DNA of 64,000 nt from Mycoplasma sp. NEAQ87857 (GTDB lineage Bacteria > Bacillota_I > Bacilli_A > Mycoplasmatales > Metamycoplasmataceae): the NCBI RefSeq assembly GCF_009792315.1, contig NZ_CP045542.1, positions 744,001 to 808,000 of the forward strand, read 5' to 3'. Made by a program: the position numbers and the translations under genes. The notes under the pieces are model-generated. The model was given only the letters and a program-made list of their open reading frames with translations. It was not told the DNA's origin and did no database searches. Positions 50,518 to 62,716 of this stretch are shown here, in pieces (the first letter of the stretch is position 1; every line of letters starts with the position of its first letter).

Positions 50518-50545
50518 AAAAAATCCCTTAATTGGGATTTTTTTA
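50518..50545 (+). terminator. Terminator of rRNA operon 2
   Basis: Same hairpin as in copy 1 (AAAAAATCCC/GGGATTTTTT) with T-run. Confidence 0.9.
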
Positions 50546-50623
50546 TTGTGTTTTTTAACTAATATTAAGCTGAAAAATGTACAATAAAGAAATCAAAAGC
50601 AATAAGTGTTAAAGGAGAAATAA

Positions 50624-51877
50624 ATGAGTCATCAAAAGAGGGTTTTATCATTATTTAGTGGTTGTGGTGGAATGGATATTGGGTTTGAAGGAGATTTTTA
50701 TTGTCTTAAAGAATCAATTAATACTAAAATTCATAATGATTGAATAAAAGAAGAAAAAGAGCAATGAGTTAAATTAAAACCTACTGGTTTTAAAACAGTT
50801 TTTGCAAACGATATTAGAAAATATGCAAAAGCAGCTTGAGTTTCTTTCTTTGAACCTAGAATAAAAAACGCTAATGAGATTTATCATTTAGAAAGTATTG
50901 TTAATTTAGTTAAACAACATAAAAACAATAACAACGTTTTTCCAAATGATATTGATATAGTAACAGGTGGTTTTCCTTGTCAAGATTTTTCAGTAGCGGG
51001 AAAAAGACAAGGTTTTAAATCAACTAAAAGCCATAATGGTGAAATGTTAGATGATGATTCTTTAAAATATGAAAATCGAGGACAACTTTATACTTGGATG
51101 AAAGAAGTTATAAGTATTGTTAAACCTAAAGTGTTTATTGCTGAAAATGTTAAGGGATTAATATCTTTAAGTGATGCTCAAAAGATAATAGAGCAAGATT
51201 TTGCAAACGCTACAGATGGAGGGTATTTAGTAGTGCCTGCAAGAATATTACAAGCAGCTAATTATGGCGTAGCACAATCAAGAGAAAGAATTATATTTTA
51301 TGGGTTTAAAAGATCTAGTTTGACTGATAAAGCCTTAATTGAACTTAATAAAAAAGAAATTGATCCAAAATATGATCCTTATCCAATAGCAACACATAAT
51401 TATAATGTTGTAGGGGAAAATTTACTGCCATTTGTAGATGTAAGAACTTGTTTAAAAGGGTTAAAAGAACCGAATGATACAAGTGATGAAACACAAAAGA
51501 AATATTCCAAAGCTAAATTAACTAAAGGACAAGGTAATATAGAAGTTAAATTAGATGGAATTTCTCCAACAATTAGATCAGAACATCATGGTAATATAGA
51601 ATTTCGAAGATTAAGTATAGAAAATGGTGGTAAGAATATTGATGAAATTAATGCAGGAATGGAACAAAGAAGATTAACAATAAGAGAATGTGCAAGATTA
51701 CAAACCTTTCCTGATGATTATCAATTTATATTACCTAAAACTCAAAATAATATAGCAGTAAGTGCTAGTGCAGCATATAAAATCATAGGAAATGCTGTAC
51801 CTTGTGTTTTAGCTTATCATATAGCTAAAACTCTTAGTGAGAAATGAGATATGTATTTTAAAAAAGAAGCAGATTAA
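50624..51877 (+). CDS. DNA (cytosine-5)-methyltransferase
   Basis: A 417-residue C5-methyltransferase. Motif I is LFSGCGGMDIGF, motif IV GGFPCQDFSVAGKR with catalytic Cys119, motif VI AENVKGL, motif VIII NYGVAQSRERIIFYGF, motif IX IRECARLQTFPDDY and motif X IIGNAVPCVLAYHIAKTL. The target-recognition region is roughly residues 250-340; specificity cannot be read. TGA codons encode Trp, so it is adapted to this host. No restriction endonuclease is adjacent, so it looks like an orphan methylase. Shine-Dalgarno AAAGGAG. Its last codons form part of a perfect palindrome acting as terminator. Confidence 0.95.
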
Positions 51878-51891
51878 TCTGCTTCTTTTAG
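51862..51891 (+). terminator. Terminator overlapping the end of the methyltransferase gene
   Basis: A 28-base perfect palindrome (arms 51862-51875 and 51876-51889) contains the final codons and the stop TAA of the gene. It should work in both directions. Confidence 0.85.
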
Positions 51892-52131
51892 TATCTGTTT
51901 GATTTGGTTTTTAAATAGGTGTTGATCTTAAAAATTAACTTTTATAGGTCGAAATAACAAAAAACAATGCAATAGAGTTAGTTTCAAATGCATTAGTTTT
52001 ATGTTCAATATATAGAAAAAAATATTTTTTTACAATGATTTTAATTAATATTATGAATTACTCATACAGCAACTGAATATATATATATATATATTAAAAT
52101 TTTAATAATATAAAGCAATTTAGAGGTGAAA
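51892..52131 (+). promoter_or_regulatory. Promoter region of the transglutaminase-like protein with (AT)9 tract
   Basis: No gene is seen. The (AT)9 dinucleotide tract at 52077-52094 covers the -35/spacer zone of a likely promoter with -10 TAATAA (52103-52108), then four bases and AAGCAA (52113-52118). A Shine-Dalgarno sequence GAGGTGAAA precedes ATG 52132. Confidence 0.55.
52077..52094 (+). repeat. (AT)9 dinucleotide repeat
   Basis: Nine perfect AT units placed 8 bp upstream of the predicted -10 box. Such tracts change length by slipped-strand replication. Confidence 0.85.
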
Positions 52132-55100
52132 ATGTCTGATACTAATCATAATATTAAAAATAAAATTCTATTATTTAAATCCAAAAAGTTTTGAATTCCA
52201 TTAATAGCAACATTAACTACATCAGCAGTGGTTATTCCAACTACTATTTTTGTAGTTAAAAATAATAAAAAACAGCAATTACAAAACAATATTAAAGAGA
52301 TTGCTTCAAGATATGATGATTTATTACATATTCCAGAATTTAAAAATATGCAAGATTTAGTATTAAATTCTTTAAATGAAGGTGATGTTAATACTGCATC
52401 TATTAAATTAGATCAATTACAATCAAAGATAGATAAATTAATTGATCAAAAACAAAAGTATTCTAACAAAATTAATAATGATCGTATAACTAAATGATTA
52501 TCTAAACCTAATGTAAAACAAATGTATATTAAGATTAATAATCAATTAGAACACAACAATCTAAACAATGTAGAAAAACAATTTAATGAATTAGAAAAGG
52601 TAGTTGTAAGCTATAATGAATCAAAAAACAAATTAACTAAAGAATTTAAACTTTTAACTTCTAGTTATCAAGAATGATTTAATAAACCTGAAATTTATAA
52701 AATTTACAATGAAGTCTCAAACGATTTAAATGTTAATAATCTTGATCAAGCTACTATTAAACTTAATGAATTAAAACAAACATTAGAATCAAAAATTAAT
52801 AAAAAAGAGCAATATCAAAACAAGATTAATAATATTATTGCAAGCGATAAAGTCATCTATCAAAAATTTAATAATTTATATCAAGAAGTTATTAAAAAAC
52901 TTGATAATAATGACTTAGATGGAATTGAAGAGCAAATTAATAAGATTGAAGAACTTGTTTTAAATAATAAACAAATAAAAGCACAGTTAGAAAGAGAATT
53001 TAACTTATTAAATGAAGATCCTGCAGAACCTTATAATGCTGAAATTGTTAGATTAAAAGCGTTAATTAGAAAAAATCTAAAAGCTTATAATATTGATAGA
53101 GTTAAAGTTGAATTAGAAGAATTAAAAATTGAAATCCAAAAAGAAAAAGAAAAAAGCGAATTAAATAAATTAATGAATGATTTAGCGTGAAAAATTAATG
53201 AATATCGTCAATTAGATTTTTCAAAAATTACTAACATAAACGAAAGTAATGCCTTTAAAAATAATGAATGAAGTGTAAATGTCTATGATAATAAAAGTGA
53301 AGTTGTATCAAAAATAGATGATATTAATAATTGAATAACCAAATATAACCAATTACTTATTAAGCAAGATCAATTTGATAATCTTGTTTCGAATTTTGAA
53401 GCTACAAAATATAATCAAAATATAATTAGAGCCAAAATATTCCAATTCAAAAATAAAGACCTTACATTAGATACAGACATTAATCAATATATAAATGAAT
53501 TAAAACAACTTAATAGTGAAACATACTCAGATAAGCTTTCAAAAGTTAAAAGACTGATTCAAAAAGAAAATGGATATTTAGATGAAGCGCATTGACAAGA
53601 ATTTAAAGAAATAAAACTAAATAATCCTGATTTTGATTATGGGATAGATTTAACTCCTTATGATGTATCGGTAAATGGAGAAAAAACAAGATTAATGAAT
53701 GTCGGGTTACCATTAGAACAAAGAGTTAAATGAGAATACTATATCTTTGAACTAAACAAAATTAAAGATTATTTTAATCAAAATGGTGAACTATTTTGAC
53801 AAATTAATAAAAGAATTGATTTCTTTATAAAGTTGGTTAAAAAGATTTTTAAATGTTGATCTGATAGTTATCATAGTGCTTCAAATGATAAATATAAAGA
53901 ATATAATTACATAGATTTAGGTGATGCAAAATCTTATCTTAATGATAAAGATGATAATTATATTTATTCATTAGAAGAAGTAGAAATGCTTTTTCCTAAA
54001 GTTTTTGAAGAGATTTCTAAAATTTTTAAGAATCACGGAATATGATTAAGGGGTTCAGAACCTAGAAGGCCTATGAAGGAAAAATATTTCAATTCACATT
54101 GATTTTATTTTGATTACGACCTAAATAAAACCATAATTGGACCTGAAGAAGACAATGCACGGTATGATTTTTATAAAAGTAGTGATTATGATGATAGTTA
54201 CAAAAGTACTTATTTTAATTTTGAATATCTAACAAGTTGAATTAAATATTATACTTCTCCAGAAGTCAAATCAATGGTTATTGATATGAATAATAGTATT
54301 GGAGAAATAAATGATAATGATGTTATTGCTTTAAATGATTATAAAAAATATGAAGTTTCTAACCCTTCAATTGCTAAATATTTAAAAGATAGAACCAACT
54401 TCATTTTTGAAGAAGGTGGAGATTTTTATAATGAACCAAATGAGTTTGATTTATTTAGAGATTATCATGGTGGAAAAATTCGAGATAAATACTTTGAAAG
54501 TTATTATAAAGATTTCATATTAAATAATAAAGATTACTTTAATACTTTAAATAAAGATATTAGATTTTCTTATGGTGATATTTTAACTAAAGAAGCTGCT
54601 TGATCTGGTGCTATATCAAGAGAATACTATGACTATTTCCCATTTTCTCAATGAGTCTATTGAAATGAAAGTGATTATAAAAAATATGTCAAATATGTTG
54701 ATATTGATTCTAAATATAGATTAAATGAAAATAAATCTATTATTGTTGAATATGATGAAAATATATTAGCTAACTTACTATTTACTCAACCAAATTACTT
54801 TGCTTCATCTGGTTCTTATAATCCAGCTGGTGAACATTTAAAATCTGAGATTATAAATAAAATGAAAACTGCTGATGAATACAATAAATGAGTCACAGAC
54901 AATCCATTATTATGATATAACCCTATAAAAGAATTCAACGAATGATATAAAAAATGAAAAGAAGTATTACCTAAGATAATTGATAAAAATTGAACAGATG
55001 AACAAAAAGTAAAAGCTGTAATGTTTTATATTTGTGCAAATAGTTATTATTATTCTAACGATAGTTCATTAAGTTTTAAATTTGGTAGCTTTTTTGCAAA

Positions 55101-55731
55101 CGGTAAAAGACCTTCTAATCCTACCATATTATTTGATGAAAATATTAGAAGTCTTAAATGTGTGGGTTATAGTAAAAACTTATCTATGGCATTAACTTTA
55201 TTAAATATCCCAGTACGTATTATGGGTGGAGTTTCTAAAAAAGGAATGATAGACGGAGCTCATGCTTGAAATGAAGTATTTTTAGATGGAAGATGAAAGG
55301 TTATAGACCTTACTAATAGTGATTTTAGTGAAGAATTGTATAAAAATAGTGATAATTATAGTAGAGTTGGCAAAATAGATCCAGCATATAAAGGATTTCC
55401 TACTTATGAAATGAATCCTAATAGAATGATTTTTGAAAGAAATGATGATTACACTATTGCTAATTATAAATTAACAATAGATAGTTATATTTTAACCATT
55501 ACTAATTATTCAAATCCCGATGAATATGAATATCCATATTTACCTAGAAGTATATATGCTAATGGACCTAGTTGAACTAATATAGATTTTAATAAAGAAT
55601 TACCTTTTATACCAGAAATAATATCTAACAAAGAAAATGAAGAATATGAGGAATTACATAAAAATGACCCTATTGACAATGATTATGATTCTGCATTAAA
55701 TTGAAAAAGACCAAAGAATTATTTAGGATAA
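52132..55731 (+). CDS. Membrane-anchored protein with coiled coil and transglutaminase-like domain
   Basis: A 1199-residue protein. Residues about 20-41 form a signal anchor (WIPLIATLTTSAVVIPTTIF) without a lipobox. Residues about 45-360 are Lys/Glu/Asn/Leu-rich helical repeats (four or so units beginning near YNEV/LQKL-like helices), probably coiled coil. The C-terminal domain has Cys1010 (CVGYSKNLSMALTLL), His1044 (GAHAWNEVFLDGRWKVIDL) and Asp1059, the triad of the transglutaminase/papain-like core. Such domains act as cross-linkers or, more often in bacteria, as cysteine proteases. About 25 in-frame TGA codons encode Trp. Its promoter holds an (AT)9 tract. Confidence 0.8.
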
Positions 55732-55780
55732 GATATATTGGTAATTTTATTTAAACTTAATAATAAAATATATATAACAA

Positions 55781-55812
55781 AAAAGCAGTTAGATTATTCT
55801 AACTGCTTTTTA
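55781..55812 (+). terminator. Rho-independent terminator after the transglutaminase-like gene
   Basis: 13-bp stem AAAAGCAGTTAGA (55781-55793) with 55798-55810, then T-rich. The rest of 55732-55923 is AT-rich promoter DNA for the next gene, with Shine-Dalgarno AAGGACG. Confidence 0.9.
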
Positions 55813-55923
55813 ATAACATTTTTAAATTTTGAGATTTAGATTTCTTTGCTTAGTCAAAATAATATAATTTTTATATATAGCTATTTTAGTTATATATAAA
55901 TTATTTTTAAATTAAGGACGAAA

Positions 55924-57960
55924 ATGAAAAAATATAAATTATATTTTTTAACAGCTTGCATTTTACCTACTATTAGTTTAATTGCTTGTAGCAACACTAG
56001 TAATAAGTATAATGCATCAAATAACAATCTTAATAAAACCATTCAAGAATACAAAATAACAGTTAATAATCAAGAGGTAAATTTAAATCATACTTTTAAT
56101 TTAAATGATCAAGTTACTATTGAATATACCAAAACACAAGAAAATCAAAATTATCAATGACAAATGTACATTAATAACCAATGGATTAATGTAGTTAATG
56201 CTACAAAAAATAAGTTAATTTTAAATATAAACAACTATTCTAATAATCAATATCGGTTAGTTATTAATGAAAATAGCAACACTATTACAACTAACCCTAT
56301 TAATATTAATGTTGCTCAAGTTGCTAGTGCTCAATTAGATATTAATTTAACTGATGCAACTATTAATGCAAATTTAATCACAGTAGAAAATGATTCTACT
56401 GTGAAATTAAGTTATGATGGTAATAATCATTCAAATGTTAGTTATAAATGAATTAAAGAAAATGATCAAGAAACAAAAATAGTAGCTAATACAAAAGAAT
56501 TAGTATTATCAAATTTTACTAATTTAGATATCAATCATAAAGATCAATATAAATTAGAAATTTATACTAATAATCATCTAGTTGCGGCATCTAATAGTTT
56601 TACTATTAGTAAAAAGATTATTTTTAATAATCTTAACATTGCTTTTAATGATGCAAAAAGTAATATTTTAGGAATATCTTACTTAGATCAAGATACTAAA
56701 GTAAACCTTAGTAGTTCTTTAGTAACGAACATTGATACTAAAGAACTTAAATATACTTGATATGAATTAATTAATGGAATTTGAACTAGTGTTTCAAATG
56801 ATCAAGATTATCAATTTAACTATCAAAAAGGACAAATTAGAACTTTTAGATTAAATGTTAATGTTCAAGGAAGATGAAATATTAATCCTTTAGTGTCTAA
56901 TAATTTAGTTTTTGAAACTAAATTACCAACTTTAGATTTAACTAAAGCGACTAAAGAATTTAAACACTGAGTAGAAAATAAAGCTAATTTATTAGCTTTA
57001 TATCAAATTTGAGCTAATAATAATTTAGGTTTATTTAATGCTTATTTACTTAATGGAGTAGGTAGCATTAAAGTTTTAAATTTACCAGAATTAAATAATT
57101 GAGAATTTGATATTGATGATAGTGGGTATTTAATTGCAATAGCTAAAGTTAATGACGATCAAGGGACTATAGGAGTTTTTGGTTCAAGTAAAAAACCAAC
57201 TAAAATAATTAAAATTCCTAAAGATAGCAAAATTAAATTTGTTCTACCATTTAATATTAAAAACACTAAACATCAAACTAATTTAATCTATAGTGTTTTA
57301 GGTGATGGAAGTACTATTATTAAATTGAATAATATAGCTCCTTATCATATATTTAAAAGTTATGAAGCATCAAATAATGCTATAGGTTTTGCTATTTTTA
57401 AACCAAATAGTGATTTTAATCAAGCTAATTTAATTTTTAAAGCAGAAGATCAATATTATAATAAAGCTTTAAACGTAGTACCAATAAGTAATTGAGTTTT
57501 TGTTCATAAGAAGTTTCGTGATTTAACTTTTAGTTCTACTATTTATGATCAAATTCCTTTTTATGGTTCAAAAGAGAATTTGATCAAACCAATTATTGTG
57601 ATTGATCAATCTCACAATGATCAAATTATTCCATTGTTACCAAATCAAGAATTGAGTTTAAATATTAAACCTTATTTAAGTAATAATGCAGTAGATGATT
57701 TTAAGATTCAATGATATAGAACTACTAATAAAAATGATCTAAATGATGAATCTAAAATGGAATTAATTAATCAAGCTAATAGTTCTACACTAAATATTAC
57801 AGCTAAAGAAATTAAAGGACATACTTTATATTATTATGTAGCTAAAGTTTCAACTAAATGAAATAACCATCTTATAAGTAGTTATTCTAAACCATTTATG
57901 GTTGATTTTACTGATGGATTAACCTTAAAAGAAGGGTGAGAAAATGAAGTTCAAGAATAA
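55924..57960 (+). CDS. Lipoprotein with Ig-like repeats (possible binding partner)
   Basis: A 678-residue protein. Lipobox ISLIAC (Cys22). From about residue 45 it has at least three units of the form Y-x-W-x(5-12)-hydrophobic-x(10)-L-x-L-x-N-x(8)-Y-x-L-x-I (YQWQMYINNQW, YKWIKENDQE, YTWYELINGIW, and near the C-terminus IQWYRTTNKN). This fits bacterial Ig-like beta-sandwich repeats. No catalytic motif. It overlaps the next lipoprotein gene by 17 bases, so the two should be made together. It likely binds a ligand, which is inference. Confidence 0.75.
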
Positions 57961-60580
57961 AAAAATACTATTAGCTACATTATCTACTTGTATTTCTATT
58001 GGTGGTTTAACTATTGCTTGTAGTAAAACACCTAATACAATTCAATCACCAGTAAAAACTCCAGATCCTAATAATCAAGTTCAAGTTTATGAATATTTAT
58101 TTGATAATACTAATCATACAGCCACTATAACTAAGTTTAATAATATTAATAATCAAAAAAATATTATAATACCTGCTTTTGTAAGTAAAGATAATATTGA
58201 ATATAAAGTTAATAAGATTGCTAATGCAGTATTTTTAAATGCTAATCTTAATAGTGTAGTTTTTAGTGATACTATTAGTCAAATAGGTGATTTTGCTTTT
58301 GCGAATAACCAATTAAGTTCGATTATATTACCTAAAAACCTTAAGGTTTTAGGTAATAATGCTTTTAGTAACAATCCTTTTGCATTAAATACTAAAATTT
58401 ATTTACCTTCAAATACTATTTGAGCTAAAGATAGAATTAATGCTGCATTTAATACTAATAATAATTATTCAACTATTATTAATGGTGTTAAAAGTATTAT
58501 TCAAAACAATCAAGTTTATAATTTTAACACTCAAAATGATGCTTGAACGATTCAATCTTATCTTCCAGAAGTATCAGATTTAGCAACTAAGAAAGTTAAT
58601 AGTGATCCTAATGCTTGAAACAATAGAGAACTTAGAGCTTATGATCAAAATAACTATCAAGCACTAAGATTCTATAATCCTAATATTGCTTATGATAGTT
58701 ATGATGTATCAACTAATAGTATCTTATTTAAACATAGAAAAAATAATATTGGAATTTTAACTTTTAATAAACAAAATCAAACAATTAATTATCATCCTTA
58801 TAGTTATAAATTAAAAAATAAAAATCATTTTACTAAATTCAGTATTTATTCACCTACTAAAAATAGTTATACATATATCAATGATTTAACTAATGATAGT
58901 GAATTTTTTGATGATTCTAAGACAATTAATTATCAAATAGGAGATATTATTAGTTTTGATAATTTAGATTTAGGTGATATTAATTTATTAGTCTCATCTA
59001 ACTTTAGTGATCTAAATAATATTAGCAATCTTAATCAACTTTATAATCTCAATCTAAGTAATAGTTATCAAACTCAAGGAACTATTAGTTTTATTATTAC
59101 TAAATATGGATTAAGACCTTATAAAGAGTTGTATAACATACAACCAATAGTAATTAATGATAATAAAATTATCATTAAAGGAACTACTAAAGCTAATTCA
59201 AAAGTAGTAGTTAATTATAAAAATCAAGAATATACAACCACAAGTGATAATTTAGGTAAATTTAGTTTAACTATTGCTGTAGCTAATTATGATTATAAAA
59301 TAGTTAATGATATAGTAGTTAAATTAGAAAATCAAAAACCTATTACTACTCACATAGTAGCAAATAATTTTAGAGATAGTAATTTCTATATTAAATGATC
59401 AAATGGTTCTAAAGAATATAAAATTAAGCTTGCATTTAATGATTTTGCTAAAAATTTATTTGCAACTACAGTAGATATTCCTGCTTCATTTAATACTATA
59501 CACAATAAGTATAATGATAATATACCTGATCAATTAGGTTTAATCAATGAGCAAAATCAAGCTTTAAAAATTGAGTTTTTAAATAGTAATCATCAAGTAA
59601 TTTCAAGTTCAGAAATTAATGCTTCTATGAGTATTAGTCAAATTAATCAACAATTAGCAAATATTAATTATACTAATGCTAGTTATATTAATATTACTTT
59701 AGAATCTAATCATCAATCAATTACAGCAACCCAAGGTAATAATCATATTAAGCTCCAACCAATTAATAACAAGCATAATAGTTATCAAATAGCAATTAAC
59801 AATGGACAATTAAGTTCAATTAATAATCAAAACTTTAATCATTCATTTGATTATGGTTGAAAAATTCAAAATGGTTTAATGGTAACTAATGAAATTTATG
59901 GTAAATTGCAAACTAATGGTTATGCTAAAGATTATAATGATATTAATCAACTAATGCAACAAGTAGCTAATGAAATAACTAAAGGATTAGCTACAGATTA
60001 TCAAAAAGCTGCAGCTATTTCTCAATGAGTATCTCAAAATGTCAGATACACTTACTTTGGCTCTTTTTCAAATTACCAAGTAAGTAATGAATATGTCTTT
60101 AAACGCTTAGCAGGAGTTTGTGGTAATTATGCTGCATTAGCTGCAATTTTAATGTCTCAAGTTGGAATAGTTGCTAGAGTAGTAGATGGTTATGCTACTA
60201 CTCCTGCAAGTAAATGAAATAACTTTAAAAGCATTGGAATTGATCACGCTTGAATGCAATTTTGATCAAAAGATTTAGCAACTTGAATTACTTTTGATCC
60301 AACTTGAGGAATTACTTCAAATATTGGTCAAATTCAACCAGTATTTAATTGAAGACGATCTAAACAATTTGTCATTATGGTCTTTTGACCAAAAAATACT
60401 AATTATTTAGATTATTTTAAAGGAAATCAAGATCAAGCATTTTATATGTTAAACAATATTTATGCAATCTATAATGGTTATTATTCTAATGCTCCAAAGC
60501 TTGATGGAATAGCTAATTTAGCTAAATTATTAAATCAAGCTAAAGACTTAAAAGATGGTCAATATTTAGAGGTTAATTAA
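57944..60580 (+). CDS. Lipoprotein with BspA-type LRR, Ig-like segment and transglutaminase-like domain
   Basis: An 878-residue protein. Lipobox GGLTIAC (Cys26). Residues about 75-160 are BspA-like leucine-rich repeats (VVFSDTISQIGDFAFANNQL, then IILPKNLKVLGNNAFSNN). Residues about 400-465 resemble a bacterial Ig domain (VINDNKIIIKGTTKANSKVV). The C-terminal transglutaminase-like core has Cys726 (AGVCGNYA), His768 (GIDHAWMQF) and Asp785 (TFDPTWG). It starts 17 bases inside the preceding gene after a GGGTGAG Shine-Dalgarno-like site. It is likely surface-exposed; protease or cross-linking activity is inferred from the triad only. Confidence 0.8.
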
Positions 60581-60594
60581 GCTTAAATCAATAA

Positions 60595-60622
60595 AAAATC
60601 GACAGATATCTGTCGATTTTAG
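60595..60622 (+). terminator. Rho-independent terminator after the lipoprotein pair
   Basis: 12-bp stem AAAATCGACAGA (60595-60606) with 60609-60620; works on both strands and also faces the truncated gene. Confidence 0.88.
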
Positions 60623-60631
60623 AATCAAGTA

Positions 60632-60837
60632 TTATTGGTCTTTAGCTACTGAATCACGATATTTTAAGCGATAAAAATCAATATATTTATCATTGATTTT
60701 TAATGTGGTTCAAGCATTAGTGGGTTTATTATATATCTTCTTACATAATTCATTAGGTGTATATAATTTTGAGTTATATTTTAGTTTTCCATTTTTATCA
60801 AAATGTAAAACTAAATCATCTAATATTACATCATCTT
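60632..60837 (-). pseudogene. 3' fragment of a gene cut by an insertion sequence
   Basis: The last ~68 codons of a minus-strand frame, with one TGA as Trp, ending KYRDSVAKDQ. It is joined directly to the IS end at 60838. The segment KNGKLKYNSKLYTPNELCKK then NKPTNAWTTLK resembles the small C-terminal RAMA/DUF4357-type domains found on restriction-modification and related proteins, a weak match. Its 5' part is not found between the two IS copies. Confidence 0.55.
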
Positions 60838-60860
60838 CCTGAGTTTCCAAGTTTTAACAA
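60838..60860 (+). repeat. Left terminal inverted repeat of IS copy 1
   Basis: CCTGAGTTTCCAAGTTTTAAC matches the right end with two differences in the first 21 bases. Confidence 0.88.
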
Positions 60861-60923
60861 AAAACAATAAAAAGAGCATTTTATTGCTCTTTTTTTAACT
60901 TTTTCAAAAATTTACATTGTAAT

Positions 60924-62582
60924 TTATGGTTTTTGAGTTTCTAATATCTTTTTGATAATAGCAAAATCATTTAAATGTTGCATATTATCTTTATTTTCTA
61001 TTAATTTTTCAGTGATAATTTTTGAATTTACTACTTCAACATATTTATTAGCACTTAAAATTGCTTTTATTAATCTTGTGTTGGTAAATCTTTCATTTTT
61101 AACACCTAATACAGGTTCTAGGTTTTTATTTACTAAAGTTAGTAAATATCTCATAAGAACTAATGATATAAAGCATAAAAGGAAATATCCTTCAATGTGT
61201 TTGTCACTTCGCACATACACAGGTCTGATTCTTAAAGCGTTTTTTAATGTTCTAAAGTTTTCTTCAACTTGTCATTGTTTTGCATATAAATCAACAACAT
61301 CTTGAACTGTAAGATCGTGTCTTGATGTTTCGTAAGCATATAAACCATCAAACTTTTTATCTCTCTCGATTTTTTCATAATCTAACTTGTATGAAGTTGT
61401 TTTACCATTTTCAATTTCTTTAAAGAATTTGTATTTTTTACCAGCAAGCAAATCAGCTTGAGCAACAATACCATTTTTAGCTTTTTTATTGAAATTATCA
61501 ATAAGAATTTGTCTATCTTGTTTATCTTTTTTAGCACGTTTTTCACTATAAGTTATTATTCTACGTCTAGTTCTTCCGTTTGGACGTTTTTTCTGTCATA
61601 GCGATTCATAAGTTTCTTCTTTAAATTTAAAATTATCTAAATCAACATATCCTTCAGGATCTTGAGCGAATAATTTAGTTCTTTTAGTAGCGATTTTTAA
61701 TCTGTAAGAGATTATAAAATCAATATTATTTTGTTCTAGGAATCTAATGTTTTTATTGGTACTCATTCCTCTATCAGCAATTATTGTAACCATTCTAAGG
61801 TTGTAAATTTTCTTGATTTCGTTGATAAATGGAATGAAAGTATTTGGGTCAGCTGTATTGCCTTTAAATAATTTGTAATGGATTGGAATACCATTTTCAT
61901 CAGTGATTAAACCCACTACAATTTGATCTTCTTTGAATTTTCCATCTTTTGAATATCCAGGGTGTTTAAGACCTAAACTTGTAAAAGTTTCAAAATATAC
62001 AGTTGATGAATCAAATCACATAACATCAACAGATCTTAGGTTTTTAGAAATTAATGAATTATTGATGTTTTTTAAAATAGTTGTTTTATTATCTGAAAGA
62101 TAATCTAAAGAGTTGTAAAATGTAGTCTTTTTTGAATCAAATTCAATTTCATAATCAGGAATACTTTCAAAAGTTTTAATAAGACTTTGTTGTTTTAGGA
62201 TACGTGTTGAAATTATAAATTTCAATATTTTTATTAATTCTTTTGATCTTGTTTCTTTTGTCTTCTCAAAAATATCCAAGTCATCAATTGTGTTAAATAA
62301 AACTTGATGACCATAATTAACAACTTTTGATTCAACAACTGAATTTTTAAGAACTTTATTTACTTCTTGCAAAATTTTATCTTTAGGTCATTCAGGATCT
62401 CAATTAACACAAGCTTCTTTTAAGAGATTAATTGGGTCTTTTGTAGATTTTTCTAATTTTTCTAAATTACCTAAACCAATACTTCGCTTGTAACCTCTAG
62501 CATGACCATTTGAGATAGCTGCTGTGATGTAGTATGTGTCTTTTCTTTTACTTCTAACAATAATCCACTTTTCTTTTTTCAT
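60924..62582 (-). CDS. IS1634-family transposase, copy 1
   Basis: A 552-residue DDE transposase. Asp motifs are WFDSSTVYF and IIADRGMSTNKN; the third motif YAKQWQVEENFRTLK has the catalytic Glu in Y-x-x-x-W-x-V-E-E-N-F, followed by RIRPVYVRSDKHIEGYF, typical of the family. Four TGA codons read as Trp join the frame. On the minus strand TGG-TATAAT (62590-62595 plus three bases) ends 7 bases before ATG, with AGGAG between them; most of that site may not be transcribed. The gene looks intact. Confidence 0.92.
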
Positions 62583-62634
62583 ACTCCTAATTATACCATA
62601 ATTACAATGTAATTATGTGGAAAAAATAATTTTT

Positions 62635-62655
62635 TTACTATACGTAGTATAGTAA
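62635..62655. repeat. Perfect inverted repeat near the IS right end
   Basis: TTACTATAC-GTA-GTATAGTAA, 9-bp arms with a 3-base centre, between the transposase promoter and the right terminal repeat; could be a transposase or repressor site. Confidence 0.55.
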
Positions 62656-62677
62656 GTATGGAAAAGTGTTAAAAAAT

Positions 62678-62700
62678 TGGTCAAAACTTGGAAACACAGG
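62678..62700 (-). repeat. Right terminal inverted repeat of IS copy 1
   Basis: Reads CCTGTGTTTCCAAGTTTTGAC from 62700 on the minus strand. Confidence 0.88.
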
Positions 62701-62716
62701 AATTAAACTTAAACAA

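Larger units (their letters stand above)
60838..62700 (-). mobile_element. IS1634-type insertion sequence, copy 1 (1863 bp)
   Basis: Terminal inverted repeats are CCTGAGTTTCCAAGTTTT (60838 on) and, on the other strand from 62700, CCTGTGTTTCCAAGTTTT. One full-length transposase gene is inside. Flanks (CATCATCTT and AATTAAAC) show no short target duplication. A terminator-like hairpin (60869-60894) lies inside the left end. Confidence 0.9.

Noticed and set aside
52077-52094. (AT)9 as part of a replication origin
   Set aside because: No DnaA-box cluster (TTATCCACA-like) or dnaA gene nearby.
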